Made by a program: the position numbers and the translations under genes. From Dehalococcoidales bacterium (GTDB taxonomy: Bacteria; Chloroflexota; Dehalococcoidia; Dehalococcoidales; UBA5760): a stretch of DNA of 64,000 nucleotides. Below, piece after piece: positions 17,827 to 26,218 of this stretch; position 1 is the stretch's first letter; each line of letters begins with the position of its first letter. The stretch spans positions 1 to 64,000 of the forward strand of contig JAQUQE010000006.1 of assembly GCA_028716225.1 (NCBI GenBank), written 5' to 3'. Below the pieces are notes generated by a model. That model ran no database searches. It was given only the letters and a program-made list of their open reading frames with translations, and had not been told where the DNA came from.

Positions 17827-18234
17827 GCCAACACCGGGCTCCGGCGGCGTCGGCGAAGCCCCCGGCGTCTGGAAGGCCCAGGCCTCCGTCCATGCCGAGG
17901 TCCGGCCGCCCTTGCTGGCATTTACCTTCCAGTAGTAGGTCTGGCCTTCGGCCAGCTTTCCGCTGGCTACGGTGTAGCTGGGACCGGCCAGATTCGATTC
18001 ATCGATAATCAAGTCCTGGAAGTTGCCGTGCTGCGATACCTGGAGTCGATAGGTAGCATCGGAATAATTACAGTTCCAGGCCAGTATCGGCGTCAGTGAT
18101 GAGACCGTACTACCGTTAGTCGGCGTCTCCAGGGTAACCGTTAACGCAACCCCCTCGCTGCAGCCGGAAAGGCCGAGCAGCCCCACCAGCAACACCAGCA
18201 AAAAGGCGGCGTACTTCCTGTACTTTTTAAACAT
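16252..18234 (-). CDS. repeat-containing surface lipoprotein with fibronectin III-like domain
   Basis: A 660-residue lipoprotein. A signal peptide ends in the lipobox GLSGC (Cys at about 25). Residues about 28-123 look like a fibronectin type III-like module (TPILAWNCNYSDATYRLQVS, YYWKVNASKGG), followed by a Pro-rich spacer. Residues about 137-660 are six tandem repeats of roughly 86 residues, each opening like TIVVNATLDGATW, with Y-T-L-x-G-P in the middle, a GGPSGATL block and an ending like FTLNFHSE. The repeats are probably beta-sandwich units that hold something away from the membrane. No catalytic motif is visible. GGGAGAAG precedes ATG 18234. Confidence 0.8.
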   Translation of the reverse strand: MFKKYRKYAAFLLVLLVGLLGLSGCSEGVALTVTLETPTNGSTVSSLTPILAWNCNYSDATYRLQVSQHGNFQDLIIDESNLAGPSYTVASGKLAEGQTYYWKVNASKGGRTSAWTEAWAFQTPGASPTPPEPGVGTIVVNATLDGATWTGGVNYTLSGPQTYSGSSATQTFSNAPVGSYTLGYSSGGPSGATFSDVTPVSVQTLSDGGTVTFTLNFETEAVTTLVVNATLDGASWAGKVNYTITGPQGYSGSSVAQTFSNIAAGSYTVGYNAGGPSGATLSSITPQPTQSVVAGHTTTFTLNFHSESTSTIKVKATLDGSSWTGNVDYTLNGPVSDSNNSVSETFNNLPAGTYTLVYNHGGPSEATLISITPQPTQTTSADSTTTFTMNFVSQAASTIKIKATLDGESWSGAVRYNISGPYSDADTSVPQTLTNLPDGTYTISYRSGGPSGATLSDISPSPTQTVSSGHTITFTLNFHSEASGTIEVNALLDGKTWQTAVGSGTIRYGIGGPVTDSSTSMPDSFDGLPAGSYTLTYHDGGPIGATLVSISPQPTQNLAAGETITYTLNFHSEARGTVIVNATVNGEDWAGSVSYTLNGPYVDSHGSVPYTFDNCPAGSYTLNYRSGGPGILEDITPSPNQQLYAGGTIVFTLNFTGLLQ

Positions 18235-18448
18235 TCTCACTTCTCCCTCCCGCAGCCATTTTCTCTCTCCTACGCTTATCCGCAACCAACTCAAAAGAAA
18301 ATGGACCAGTTTATTTTGACATTTATTATATCACGGACTGTCAATGCTATTTCCGGAGAAAGCCTCCGGGAGCTCCCTGATATTTTACAACAGGGAGGCT
18401 AAACATTTTCTAAACATCTTCGCTGGCAGCACCCGAAACGAGGGACTG

Positions 18449-18477
18449 TTGATACGGTAAGGTCGATGCAGTATAAT
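18449..18477 (+). promoter_or_regulatory. sigma-70 type promoter for the 18526 gene
   Basis: TTGATA (18449-18454), 17 bases, TATAAT (18472-18477). It lies 49 bases before the ATG at 18526. Upstream, CTCCCTG and CAGGGAG (18373-18397) form a hairpin with an 11-base loop whose role is unclear. Confidence 0.65.
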
Positions 18478-18525
18478 GGTGAATTGACAGTCAGACAGTA
18501 AAACCCCGGTTCATAAGGAGACGAG

Positions 18526-18882
18526 ATGGAAATCAGGAAGACCTACCAGAGCGTAAACCCCGAGTTGCTCTATGATGAGATAAGGGACTTCGCCCTTAAG
18601 CAGGGGGTAGTATTATCGGAGACCAAACTGGAAACATACCCTATCGCCGGTGACTCATCGTCATTCATCTCCCGGGGTAACCTGGCCTTCAAGACGTCGA
18701 ACAAAGCCGATGAGAAAGGAAGGGAGTGTCTCAGGGTCCATATCGTGGGCTCAGCCAAGGGCGAGACCAGAGTAATAATAAATGTCGACGAGGAGCTTTT
18801 CCCGCTGGAAAAACTCTCCACTCTACAGAAAGACCTTGATTTTGTTTTCACTTCATATGAAGTGACCCACCCTGATTCCTGA
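18526..18882 (+). CDS. conserved-looking hypothetical protein
   Basis: A 118-residue soluble protein that I do not recognise. It has alternating helix and strand character, no signal peptide and no membrane segment; residues about 5-30 look helical and 65-90 (CLRVHIVGSAKGETRVIINV) look like two strands, which would fit a small lipid-binding or heat-shock-like sandwich, but I cannot assign a family. AAGGAG precedes ATG 18526 and a good promoter lies upstream. It ends 53 bases before the EF-G paralogue, so the two may be co-expressed. Confidence 0.7.
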   Translation: MEIRKTYQSVNPELLYDEIRDFALKQGVVLSETKLETYPIAGDSSSFISRGNLAFKTSNKADEKGRECLRVHIVGSAKGETRVIINVDEELFPLEKLSTLQKDLDFVFTSYEVTHPDS

Positions 18883-18935
18883 GTAGTGCGGAATAAACGG
18901 GGCTGCGGCAGGATAGAGCAAACTGAAGGAGAACC

Positions 18936-21008
18936 GTGAACCAGATGAAGCAGTATACGCCAGGAAATATTCGTAACCTTTCCCTGCTGTCCCATTGCGG
19001 CGCCGGCAAGACGTCGCTGTCAGAGGCAATTTTGTTCACGATCGGCATCACTAACCGACTGGGTAAGGTTGATGATGGGACGACTACGTCAGACTATGAC
19101 CCGGATGAGGTGAAACGTAAGATAAGCCTTAACCTGACCCTGCTCCCCTGCGAGTGGCAGGCTGCCAAGATCAACCTCATCGATACCCCCGGTTACACCG
19201 ATTTTGTCGGCGAGGTCAAAGCAGCCGTCCGGGTCAGCGAGGGAGCGGTAATCGTGGTCTGTGCCGCCTCCGGCGTCGAGGTCGGTACAGAACAGGTCTG
19301 GGGCTATAGCGAGGAAGCCGGCTTAACCCGGCTGATCTTCGTTAATAAGATGGACCGGGAGAACGCTGACTTCTACCAGACTGTGGAACAGATTCAGGCA
19401 AAGTTCGGCGCCAGGTGTGTCCCGATACGCTTGCCGATAGGCGCCCAGAGTGATTTTCAGGGAACGGTCGATCTGCTGACAATGAAAGCCTACCTCGGTT
19501 CTAAAGGGGAGGAGGGAGAGATACCCTCCTCGGTAAAGGCGCAAGCGGCCTCCTTCCGTGAGAAACTAATCGAGGCCGTAGCCGAAGTCGACGACCGTCT
19601 TATTGAGAAGTACCTCGGCGGTGAAGAGCTCAGCCTGGAAGAGCTAACCGATAGCCTGTGCAAGGCGACCAGGACCGGGCAGGTTGTACCCATTCTGGTC
19701 GGCTCCGCTCTACAAAACATTGGTACTGCCCCCCTGCTCGACGCCATATATCACTATCTGCCCTCACCCGAAGAGCGGGAAGTAGCTATCGTCGATGAAT
19801 CCGGTGCCGAGGTGGAGAAGATTAAGCCCGGTCAGGATGCCCCGCTGGCTGCCCTGGTGTTTAAGACCAGCGCCGACCCCTACGTGGGTAAGCTTACCTA
19901 CTTCCGGGTCTATCACGGCGCCATCGACAGCAACTCCCAGGTATGGAACGTAAAACGTGGCGAGATAGAGCGCATCGGCCAGTTGTTTATCCTAAGAGGC
20001 AAGAGCCAGGAGGCGGTACCTCGGATCGGTGCCGGAGACATCGGCGGGGTAGCCAAATTGAGTATCACCGGTACCGGTGATACCCTGGGCAGCCGGGACA
20101 AGCCACTAAGAATCGCTCATGTGCCCTTCCCGAAACCTATCTTCAGCGAGGCGGTACACCCCAAAACCAAGGCCGATGTCGATAAGCTGGGGACAGCCCT
20201 CGCCAGGCTTACCGAAGAAGACCCCACTCTACGCGTAAGCAGGGATAACGACACCAACGAGACTATCCTCTCCGGCCTCGGGGAGACGCAGCTGGCCGTA
20301 GCTGCTGATAGGATGCTGCGTAAATTCGGGGTCGGCGTGGAGATGGCGACACCAAAGGTTCCTTATAAGGAGACCATTACGGTAACGGCTAAAGCCGAGT
20401 ACAAACACAAAAAACAGACCGGTGGACACGGACAGTACGGACATGTTCTGCTCGAGCTGGAGCCCCTGCCCCGCGGCAGCGGTTGTGAGTTTGTCGACAG
20501 AGTAGTCGGCGGTACTATCCCCAAAAACTACATCCCCTCGGTAGAGAAAGGGGTCCACGAAGCGATAATGGAAGGCGGGCTAGCCCGTTATCCGGTGGTG
20601 GACGTAAGAACGATACTATATGACGGCAGCTTTCACCCGGTTGACTCCTCAGACATATGCTTCAAAATTGCCGGAGCGCAAGCACTGAAGAAGGGCCTGA
20701 CCCAGGGACAACCCATTCTCCTCGAACCGATAGTAAACGTCAAGGTGAGGGTACCTGAGGAATTCACCGGCGACATTATCAGCGACCTTAACGGCAAACG
20801 GGCACGGGTGCTGGGTATGAACCCGGAGGCAGGAACGAATACTATTGAGGCTCAGGCACCACTGGCCGAGATTCTGCGCTATGCCATAGACCTGAAGTCG
20901 ATAACTCAGGGCCGGGGCAGCTACACTGTGGAGTTCAGCCACTACGAAGAGGCACCGGCTCAGATTACCCAGAGGATAGTTGCTGCGAGGCAAGCAGAGA
21001 AGAGCTAG
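18936..21008 (+). CDS. EF-G paralogue (elongation factor G-like GTPase)
   Basis: A 690-residue translational GTPase with EF-G domain order: G domain (1-275), domain II (about 290-390), and domains III-V to the end. The P-loop is SHCGAGKTS instead of the canonical AHIDAGKTT, the G3 motif is DTPGYTDF and the G4 motif is NKMD. These features, together with LLPCEWQAAKINLIDTPGY, place it in the EF-G2-like branch present beside a normal EF-G in many bacteria. Roles of that branch range from ribosome recycling to unknown. The start is GTG 18936 behind GAAGGAGA. Confidence 0.88.
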   Translation: MNQMKQYTPGNIRNLSLLSHCGAGKTSLSEAILFTIGITNRLGKVDDGTTTSDYDPDEVKRKISLNLTLLPCEWQAAKINLIDTPGYTDFVGEVKAAVRVSEGAVIVVCAASGVEVGTEQVWGYSEEAGLTRLIFVNKMDRENADFYQTVEQIQAKFGARCVPIRLPIGAQSDFQGTVDLLTMKAYLGSKGEEGEIPSSVKAQAASFREKLIEAVAEVDDRLIEKYLGGEELSLEELTDSLCKATRTGQVVPILVGSALQNIGTAPLLDAIYHYLPSPEEREVAIVDESGAEVEKIKPGQDAPLAALVFKTSADPYVGKLTYFRVYHGAIDSNSQVWNVKRGEIERIGQLFILRGKSQEAVPRIGAGDIGGVAKLSITGTGDTLGSRDKPLRIAHVPFPKPIFSEAVHPKTKADVDKLGTALARLTEEDPTLRVSRDNDTNETILSGLGETQLAVAADRMLRKFGVGVEMATPKVPYKETITVTAKAEYKHKKQTGGHGQYGHVLLELEPLPRGSGCEFVDRVVGGTIPKNYIPSVEKGVHEAIMEGGLARYPVVDVRTILYDGSFHPVDSSDICFKIAGAQALKKGLTQGQPILLEPIVNVKVRVPEEFTGDIISDLNGKRARVLGMNPEAGTNTIEAQAPLAEILRYAIDLKSITQGRGSYTVEFSHYEEAPAQITQRIVAARQAEKS

Positions 21009-21016
21009 GAATACCT

Positions 21017-21060
21017 CCCGCCTGTTGCCCGCTTAAGAGGGTGCCTTAATCCCCGGCGGG
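21017..21060. terminator. possible bidirectional hairpin
   Basis: CCCGCC (21017-21022) and GGCGGG (21055-21060) flank a loop of about 32 bases in the gap between the convergent EF-G and methyltransferase genes. The long loop and lack of a T tract make this weak. Confidence 0.3.
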
Positions 21061-21102
21061 ACACCATCAAAACACCATCAAATTTACAGGAGGCCACCAC
21101 CT

Positions 21103-21912
21103 CTATCTGGCAAGCTTCCTCACGTGCTTGATGTACCTGAGACAACCGGCATCAGTACCCACTATCGCCTCCGCAGCACGCATAGTATTAATCATCGCGA
21201 CATCCCTGGGGTCAATCAGGGCCATATCCAGTCCCGCCTCAAGAAGCATCGCTAGGAAAGCCTGGTTAATCAAGCTGCGATGAGGTAAGCCGAAGGAGAT
21301 ATTGGACAGCCCTACCGAGGTCTTTACCCCCCGGCTTCCGTAGCGCTTCTTGATTTCCCGGACACTCTCAATCACAATACGCCCCTGCTCCTGATTGCTG
21401 CCGATAGTCATCACTATCGAGTCAATATACAAACGGGAGGGATCCACACCGGCATCATCCAGAGTGGAGAGCATTATGTCTACTTCATCGAGACGCTCCT
21501 CAACCGTCCTGGGCATGCCAACCTTTCCTCCCATAGGCAGTCCGATAATGTCACCGTCAAAACGCTTAACGATATCAATGAAGGCCCGCCCTCTGGGATC
21601 ATTATTAATGGAGTTGATCAGAGGGCGTTCCTGGCAAAGCGCTAACCCGGATGCCATTGCCTCGGCACTGGGGCTGTCAATAGATAGGCGTACTTTACCC
21701 ACCTCATCATGGATCAGCCCGATGACCCATTTCATATCATCAATCTCATGCTCCATACTGGTAGCAGTATTAACATCAAGAATATCCGCGCCTGCCTCTA
21801 CCTGCTCCCGGGCAAGACGCCTGATGACAGCTCCGTCCTTAGATTCAAGCGCTGCCTTAACCGCCTTCCGTGTCGAGTTAATCAATTCTCCGACGACTAG
21901 TATTTCAGTCAC
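21103..21912 (-). CDS. methyltetrahydrofolate:corrinoid methyltransferase (pterin-binding family)
   Basis: A 269-residue TIM-barrel protein of the pterin-binding family that includes AcsE, MtgA and the folate half of MetH. Visible blocks are LVVGELINSTRKAV at the N terminus, AGADILDVNTATS, LSIDSPSAEAM, SINNDPRG, GLSNISFGLPHR and IDPRDVAMINTMRAAEA. Members move a methyl group between tetrahydrofolate and a corrinoid protein. The corrinoid protein is encoded 62 bases upstream on the same strand, so this is a functional pair. Direction of methyl flow and the outside methyl donor or acceptor are not shown by the sequence. Confidence 0.88.
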   Translation of the reverse strand: MTEILVVGELINSTRKAVKAALESKDGAVIRRLAREQVEAGADILDVNTATSMEHEIDDMKWVIGLIHDEVGKVRLSIDSPSAEAMASGLALCQERPLINSINNDPRGRAFIDIVKRFDGDIIGLPMGGKVGMPRTVEERLDEVDIMLSTLDDAGVDPSRLYIDSIVMTIGSNQEQGRIVIESVREIKKRYGSRGVKTSVGLSNISFGLPHRSLINQAFLAMLLEAGLDMALIDPRDVAMINTMRAAEAIVGTDAGCLRYIKHVRKLAR

Positions 21913-21974
21913 CCCCTTTCCATACCCTCAAAGCCAGCCTGCCATACTGCCGGCACAATCTGTCTGCCCGCTTA

Positions 21975-22622
21975 TTAAGCCAAACCGGTTAGTGCCTTTA
22001 TCTTATTCAGCCCGTCGACAGCGCTTTCCGCATAAGCATCGGCCCCTATCCGCCTCGCCCATTGCTCGCTACAGGGTGCCCCGCCGACAATAGTCTTGAC
22101 CTTATCCCGAATACCGGCCTTTTTCAGCTCTTCCTCAAGCACCATCTGTTTTTGCATGGTAGTGGTCAGCAGCGCGCTGCTACCAACTACATCGGCCCCC
22201 ACCTCCCGGGCTTTCTGAACAAAGTCGGCGATGGGCACATCCCTACCCATATCATATACCTCAAAGCCATTGGCCAATAAGAAGGAAACCACTATCGATT
22301 TCCCGATGTCATGGATATCCCCTTCTACCGTTCCGATGACTACCTTCTTGGCTACCTTAACCTCCGTCGCCGGTAGCGCCTCAACGCATATTGCCGAAGC
22401 CGCCTTCATCGCCTCAGCCGCCAGCATCAACTCAGGCAGGAACAACTGCCCCCGGTCAAAGAGATCACCGACCTCAGTTATCCCGGGGACAAATCCCTCC
22501 GTTAGCACATCGTTGGGATTCATCCCGGCCGCCAGTGCCTTACGGGCAATTTCCTCAGCCCTGTCCTTATCGTAGTCAATAATTGACTGCTTTGCCTCCG
22601 CCAACAATGCCTCGTTCACCAT
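21975..22622 (-). CDS. corrinoid (cobalamin-binding) methyl-transfer protein
   Basis: A 215-residue two-domain protein of the MtbC/MtgC/MttC type. The helical cap domain (about 1-85) has the FVPGITEVGDLFDRGQLFLP block, and the Rossmann domain carries the cobalt-ligand motif GDIHDIGKS (D-x-H-x-x-G), then SALLTTTM and IVGGAPCS. The His is the lower axial ligand of the bound corrinoid. Start ATG 22622 follows GAGGAGTG; an upstream start would overlap prmC. Encoded 13 bases after prmC and before its methyltransferase, it appears to be part of the prfA-prmC operon. Confidence 0.92.
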   Translation of the reverse strand: MVNEALLAEAKQSIIDYDKDRAEEIARKALAAGMNPNDVLTEGFVPGITEVGDLFDRGQLFLPELMLAAEAMKAASAICVEALPATEVKVAKKVVIGTVEGDIHDIGKSIVVSFLLANGFEVYDMGRDVPIADFVQKAREVGADVVGSSALLTTTMQKQMVLEEELKKAGIRDKVKTIVGGAPCSEQWARRIGADAYAESAVDGLNKIKALTGLA

Positions 22623-22635
22623 GGTTTCACACTCC

Positions 22636-23514
22636 TCAGGCTGCTCTCTGCATCTCCCTGCTAATACTCTCCACCGGGGCAAGAGACAATACCACCATCC
22701 GGTCGATACCAGCCAGGTCCGGGAATACCTCTATCCTGGCGGAGGGGAAAAGGCGGCGTAGCAGAGCGGTCACTGCCCCGCCCTGTTCCTGTCCTATCTC
22801 CAGAAGCAGGAAGCCCCCGGGACGGAGCCTATCACCTATCTTACTACACAACCGGCCTATCTTTTCCAACCCATCCCGGCCTCCGTCGAGCGCCAGCAAC
22901 GGCTCGAAATCCGCCAACCCCAGCCGGTAGGCCTCCCGTTGCGGAACATAGGGAAGATTAGCCACGACAAGGTCGACGGGCCCGGGTAAAGGATCAAGCA
23001 TATCACCGGCCAGAAGACGTATTCTATCCGCTACCCCATGGCTCTGGCAATTAAGCCGGGCCACCCTGAGAGCAGGAGCCGATATATCAGTAGCATATAT
23101 TCTGACTTCGGGCAGGCTCAGCGCAAGCACGACGGCGATAGCGCCACAACCGGTGCCGATTTCAGCCACGCTCATAACCGGACATCGGCGCGCAATCTCG
23201 AGAGCCGTATCTACCAGCAACTCGGTTTCCGGGCGGGGAATCAAGACACTGCTATCAACAGAGAAGCTCAACCCGTAAAACTCGCGGCGCCCCGTAATAT
23301 AGGCGGTAGGCTCACCGCCAAGACGGCGCTCAACCAGTCGCCAGAAACCGGCTGCCTCACGGGGAGCCAATCTACGCTCCGGCTCCTGATATAACTGAAC
23401 CCGGTCTATTCTTAAAGCATGCCTCAACAGCAACTCGGATTCTAAGCGGGCATCCTCGACGTTGCCAATGGCAAAGGCTTTTCGGGCACGAGTGAGAGCC
23501 TCTTTTACCGTCAT
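22636..23514 (-). CDS. prmC: release factor glutamine N5-methyltransferase PrmC
   Basis: A 292-residue SAM-dependent enzyme that methylates the Gln of the GGQ motif of release factors. Motif I is VAEIGTGCGAIAVVLAL and the substrate-binding N-P-P-Y motif appears as VVANLPYVP, with Leu in place of the first Pro, an accepted variant. The N-terminal helical domain (about 1-85) is typical. The start lies 5 bases after the prfA stop, so the enzyme is made together with its substrate. Confidence 0.93.
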   Translation of the reverse strand: MTVKEALTRARKAFAIGNVEDARLESELLLRHALRIDRVQLYQEPERRLAPREAAGFWRLVERRLGGEPTAYITGRREFYGLSFSVDSSVLIPRPETELLVDTALEIARRCPVMSVAEIGTGCGAIAVVLALSLPEVRIYATDISAPALRVARLNCQSHGVADRIRLLAGDMLDPLPGPVDLVVANLPYVPQREAYRLGLADFEPLLALDGGRDGLEKIGRLCSKIGDRLRPGGFLLLEIGQEQGGAVTALLRRLFPSARIEVFPDLAGIDRMVVLSLAPVESISREMQRAA

Positions 23515-23519
23515 ATCAC

Positions 23520-24581
23520 CTACTCTTCCAACAGCTTCGCCTGATCATCGGCAGCCAAGGTATCGACAAGTTTGTCCAGATCTCCTTCCATAATCCGGGG
23601 TAGATTACGGAGGGTTAAACCGATACGATGGTCGGAAACACGATCTTGAGGGAAGTTATAGGTCCTTATCTTTTCTGCCCGGCCGCCGGTGCCTACCTGG
23701 GAGCGGCGCTGCTCGGTTATCTCATCTTCCTGCTTCTGCTGCTCGATATCCAGCAGGCGGGCACGAAGTACCGCCATTGCCCTATTTCTGTTCTGCAGCT
23801 GCGAACGCTCGTCCTGACAGATGATCACCATACCGGACTGCAGGTGGGTAAGGCGTACGGCAGTAGACACCTTATTCACATTCTGACCACCGGCTCCCCC
23901 GCTGCGGTAGAAGTCAACCTTCAGATCATTGGGATTGATTGATACCTCTACCTCGCTCGCCTCGGGCAGTACCGCCACGGTAACTGTCGAGGTATGAATT
24001 CGCCCTGACGATTCGGTGACAGGCACCCGCTGCACCCGATGCACCCCCCGCTCGAATTTAAGCCGGCTGAAAGCACCGACGCCCTTTACCTCGAATATGA
24101 TTTCCTTGAAGCCACCCCGTCCACTCTCACTACTATTAATAATGTCTATCGTCCATCCCTTAGATTGAGCATACCGGCTGTACATACGGAAAAGATCAGC
24201 AACAAACAGGGCGGCTTCATCACCACCAGCCCCCGCCCGAATTTCCATAATAACATTCTTTTCACCACTGACATCCCGGGGGACAAGGGCCGTCTTCAGC
24301 CCGGCCAGGATACGCTCCAGGTTCGCTTCAAGGCTCCCTATCTCCTGCTTGACCAGAGCCTTCATCTCCTCATCAAGTTCGCCATTCAGCATTGCCCTGG
24401 TCTCCGCCAGGGAACCGGCAGTTGCCTTATAATCCCGATACTTAGCCACCAGTTCCTCAAAACCAGCCCTCTCCTGGGCCAGCGTCTGCAACCGCTTTAC
24501 ATTAGAGGCTATTTGCGGCTCAGCCATCTGCTCGGTCAACTCCTGGTAACGATGCTCTATCTGCTCCAAACGCTCCAGCAT
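23520..24581 (-). CDS. prfA: peptide chain release factor 1
   Basis: A 353-residue class I release factor that reads UAA and UAG. The catalytic GGQ loop is SGGAGGQNVNK, and the codon-recognition region has PVTESSGRIHTSTV. Domain 1 is the usual long helical bundle (LERLEQIEHRYQELTEQM). I start at ATG 24581: a TATAAT box at 24604-24609 would place transcription start at about 24597, which makes the TTG at 24602 unlikely. It is the first gene of a prfA - prmC - corrinoid protein - methyltransferase series on one strand. Confidence 0.95.
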   Translation of the reverse strand: MLERLEQIEHRYQELTEQMAEPQIASNVKRLQTLAQERAGFEELVAKYRDYKATAGSLAETRAMLNGELDEEMKALVKQEIGSLEANLERILAGLKTALVPRDVSGEKNVIMEIRAGAGGDEAALFVADLFRMYSRYAQSKGWTIDIINSSESGRGGFKEIIFEVKGVGAFSRLKFERGVHRVQRVPVTESSGRIHTSTVTVAVLPEASEVEVSINPNDLKVDFYRSGGAGGQNVNKVSTAVRLTHLQSGMVIICQDERSQLQNRNRAMAVLRARLLDIEQQKQEDEITEQRRSQVGTGGRAEKIRTYNFPQDRVSDHRIGLTLRNLPRIMEGDLDKLVDTLAADDQAKLLEE

Positions 24582-24603
24582 AATTCGAATTACCTCGTCC
24601 AAT

Positions 24604-24633
24604 ATTATAGCACAGCCCCGGTTAGCGCTTTAA
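24604..24633 (-). promoter_or_regulatory. promoter of the prfA operon
   Basis: Read leftward: TTAAAG (24628-24633), 18 bases, TATAAT (24604-24609). Distance to the preferred prfA ATG is 22 bases. Confidence 0.5.
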
Positions 24634-24661
24634 ACAGGTAAGAAAGCCAGCCCGGTCTCGA

Positions 24662-24690
24662 TTGACGGGTGCCGGCCGCTGTTGTATGAT
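24662..24690 (+). promoter_or_regulatory. promoter of the pab operon
   Basis: TTGACG (24662-24667), 17 bases, TATGAT (24685-24690), 49 bases before the pabB ATG. It is back to back with the prfA promoter. Confidence 0.6.
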
Positions 24691-24739
24691 GCAGAAAATT
24701 AGAGACAGGGCGAAACCATCGGCACAAATCTGATGTCTT

Positions 24740-26218
24740 ATGTTCATGAGTAAAGCGTCTCGCTACCCACTGATAGAAGAAGTAGACCTGAAATCATCAA
24801 TGCCTGATACCTTCGATCTCTTCAGGAATGAGCAGTTCAGCTTCTTTCTGGACAGCGGGATGGATCCGCATAAGCTGGGGCGCTATTCCTTTATCGGCTC
24901 AAACCCTTTTCTAGTAATCAGAAGCCGTGGTACTGAGACTACGCTCCGCCGGGGAACCGAAAAGAGCAGACTGGGCGGCAGTCCCTTAGACACACTGAGT
25001 AATCTACTGGAAGTCTATCGGCTGGACTCCGGCCCCTCGCCGGTACCATTCATCGGCGGCGCCGTCGGCTACTTAAGCTATGACCTCTGTCACTTTATTG
25101 AGCGGCTACCCGAGACCGCCGTCGATGACCTCAAGCTACCCGAGTGTTACTTCGGCTTCTACGACCTGATCCTGTCATTTGATAACCTGCGGAGTAAGGC
25201 TTATATCATCTCAACCGGCTTTCCTGAACTAATAGAGGAAAAAAGAAGAAAAAGAGCCGTCGAACGCCTCAGTGAAGTAAAGGCCAAGCTGGCTAAGGCA
25301 CCGGGCCCCGGACAAGAGCCGCCTCCGATAACTACACCCCCATCTACCGAGACGGTGAAACTCAAGGGCGGATTCACTCATTCTGAATACATCAAGGCGG
25401 TTGAGAAAGCCCGGCAGTATATCATCGCCGGTGATATCTTCGAGGTAAACCTCTCCCAGCGCTTCGAGGCCGAACTCCGCGTTGCCCCGTATGAGTTATA
25501 CAAACGGCTACGGCGGATAAACCCGGCACCCTTTGCCTGTTATCTCGGCTTCAATGAGATCACCGTGGTAAGCGCCTCTCCGGAGAGGTTTCTTCGCCTG
25601 AGAGGAGACCGGGCAGAGACACGTCCCATCAAAGGCACCCGCCCGAGAGGAAAGACCCCCGAGGAAGACAAGGCGTTAGCCATAGAGCTTCTCAACAGCA
25701 CAAAAGAGCGAGCCGAGAACATTATGATTGTCGACTTAGAGAGAAACGACCTGGGCCGCGTATGCCGTTTCGGCACCGTCAAGGTGACCGAACTGGTGAT
25801 ACTGGAGATGTTCCCTACCGTATTTCACCTTACTTCCACCGTGGAAGGCAGGCTCAGGGAGGGCAAGAACGGCATCGACCTGATTAAAGCTACCTTCCCC
25901 GGCGGTTCCATAACAGGAGCCCCCAAGATACGCTCAATGGAGATTATCGACGAACTGGAACCGACCAGAAGAGGCCCCTATACCGGTAATATCGGCTATC
26001 TAAGCTTTAACGGCGACCTTGACCTCAATATAGTTATTCGCACCTTTCTGGTCAAAGGCAGTAAATCCTACTTCCAGGTGGGCGGCGCCATTGTCTATGA
26101 CTCGGACCCCGAGGCCGAGTACCAGGAAACGCTGGATAAGGCAAGCGCACTGATTGACGCCTTAAACAAGACCACAACTGAGGGAACTGAAGACGGATAC
26201 GGTTATAGTAATCGATAA
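24740..26218 (+). CDS. pabB: aminodeoxychorismate synthase component I
   Basis: A 492-residue chorismate-using enzyme that makes 4-amino-4-deoxychorismate for folate, with ammonia from PabA. It shares its fold with anthranilate synthase TrpE, but the motif PIKGTRPRG carries Lys (K298) where TrpE has Ala, the accepted marker of PabB. Other blocks are VSASPERFL, MIVDLERNDLGRV and TFPGGSITGAPK. The order pabB-pabA-pabC confirms the pathway. A second ATG lies two codons in. Its 3' end overlaps the start region of pabA in another frame, ending at TAA 26216-26218. Confidence 0.9.
   Translation: MFMSKASRYPLIEEVDLKSSMPDTFDLFRNEQFSFFLDSGMDPHKLGRYSFIGSNPFLVIRSRGTETTLRRGTEKSRLGGSPLDTLSNLLEVYRLDSGPSPVPFIGGAVGYLSYDLCHFIERLPETAVDDLKLPECYFGFYDLILSFDNLRSKAYIISTGFPELIEEKRRKRAVERLSEVKAKLAKAPGPGQEPPPITTPPSTETVKLKGGFTHSEYIKAVEKARQYIIAGDIFEVNLSQRFEAELRVAPYELYKRLRRINPAPFACYLGFNEITVVSASPERFLRLRGDRAETRPIKGTRPRGKTPEEDKALAIELLNSTKERAENIMIVDLERNDLGRVCRFGTVKVTELVILEMFPTVFHLTSTVEGRLREGKNGIDLIKATFPGGSITGAPKIRSMEIIDELEPTRRGPYTGNIGYLSFNGDLDLNIVIRTFLVKGSKSYFQVGGAIVYDSDPEAEYQETLDKASALIDALNKTTTEGTEDGYGYSNR

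Noticed and set aside
24740-26218. Anthranilate synthase TrpE
   Set aside because: The PIKGT motif has Lys where TrpE has Ala, and the operon contains a PabC-type enzyme, so PabB is preferred.
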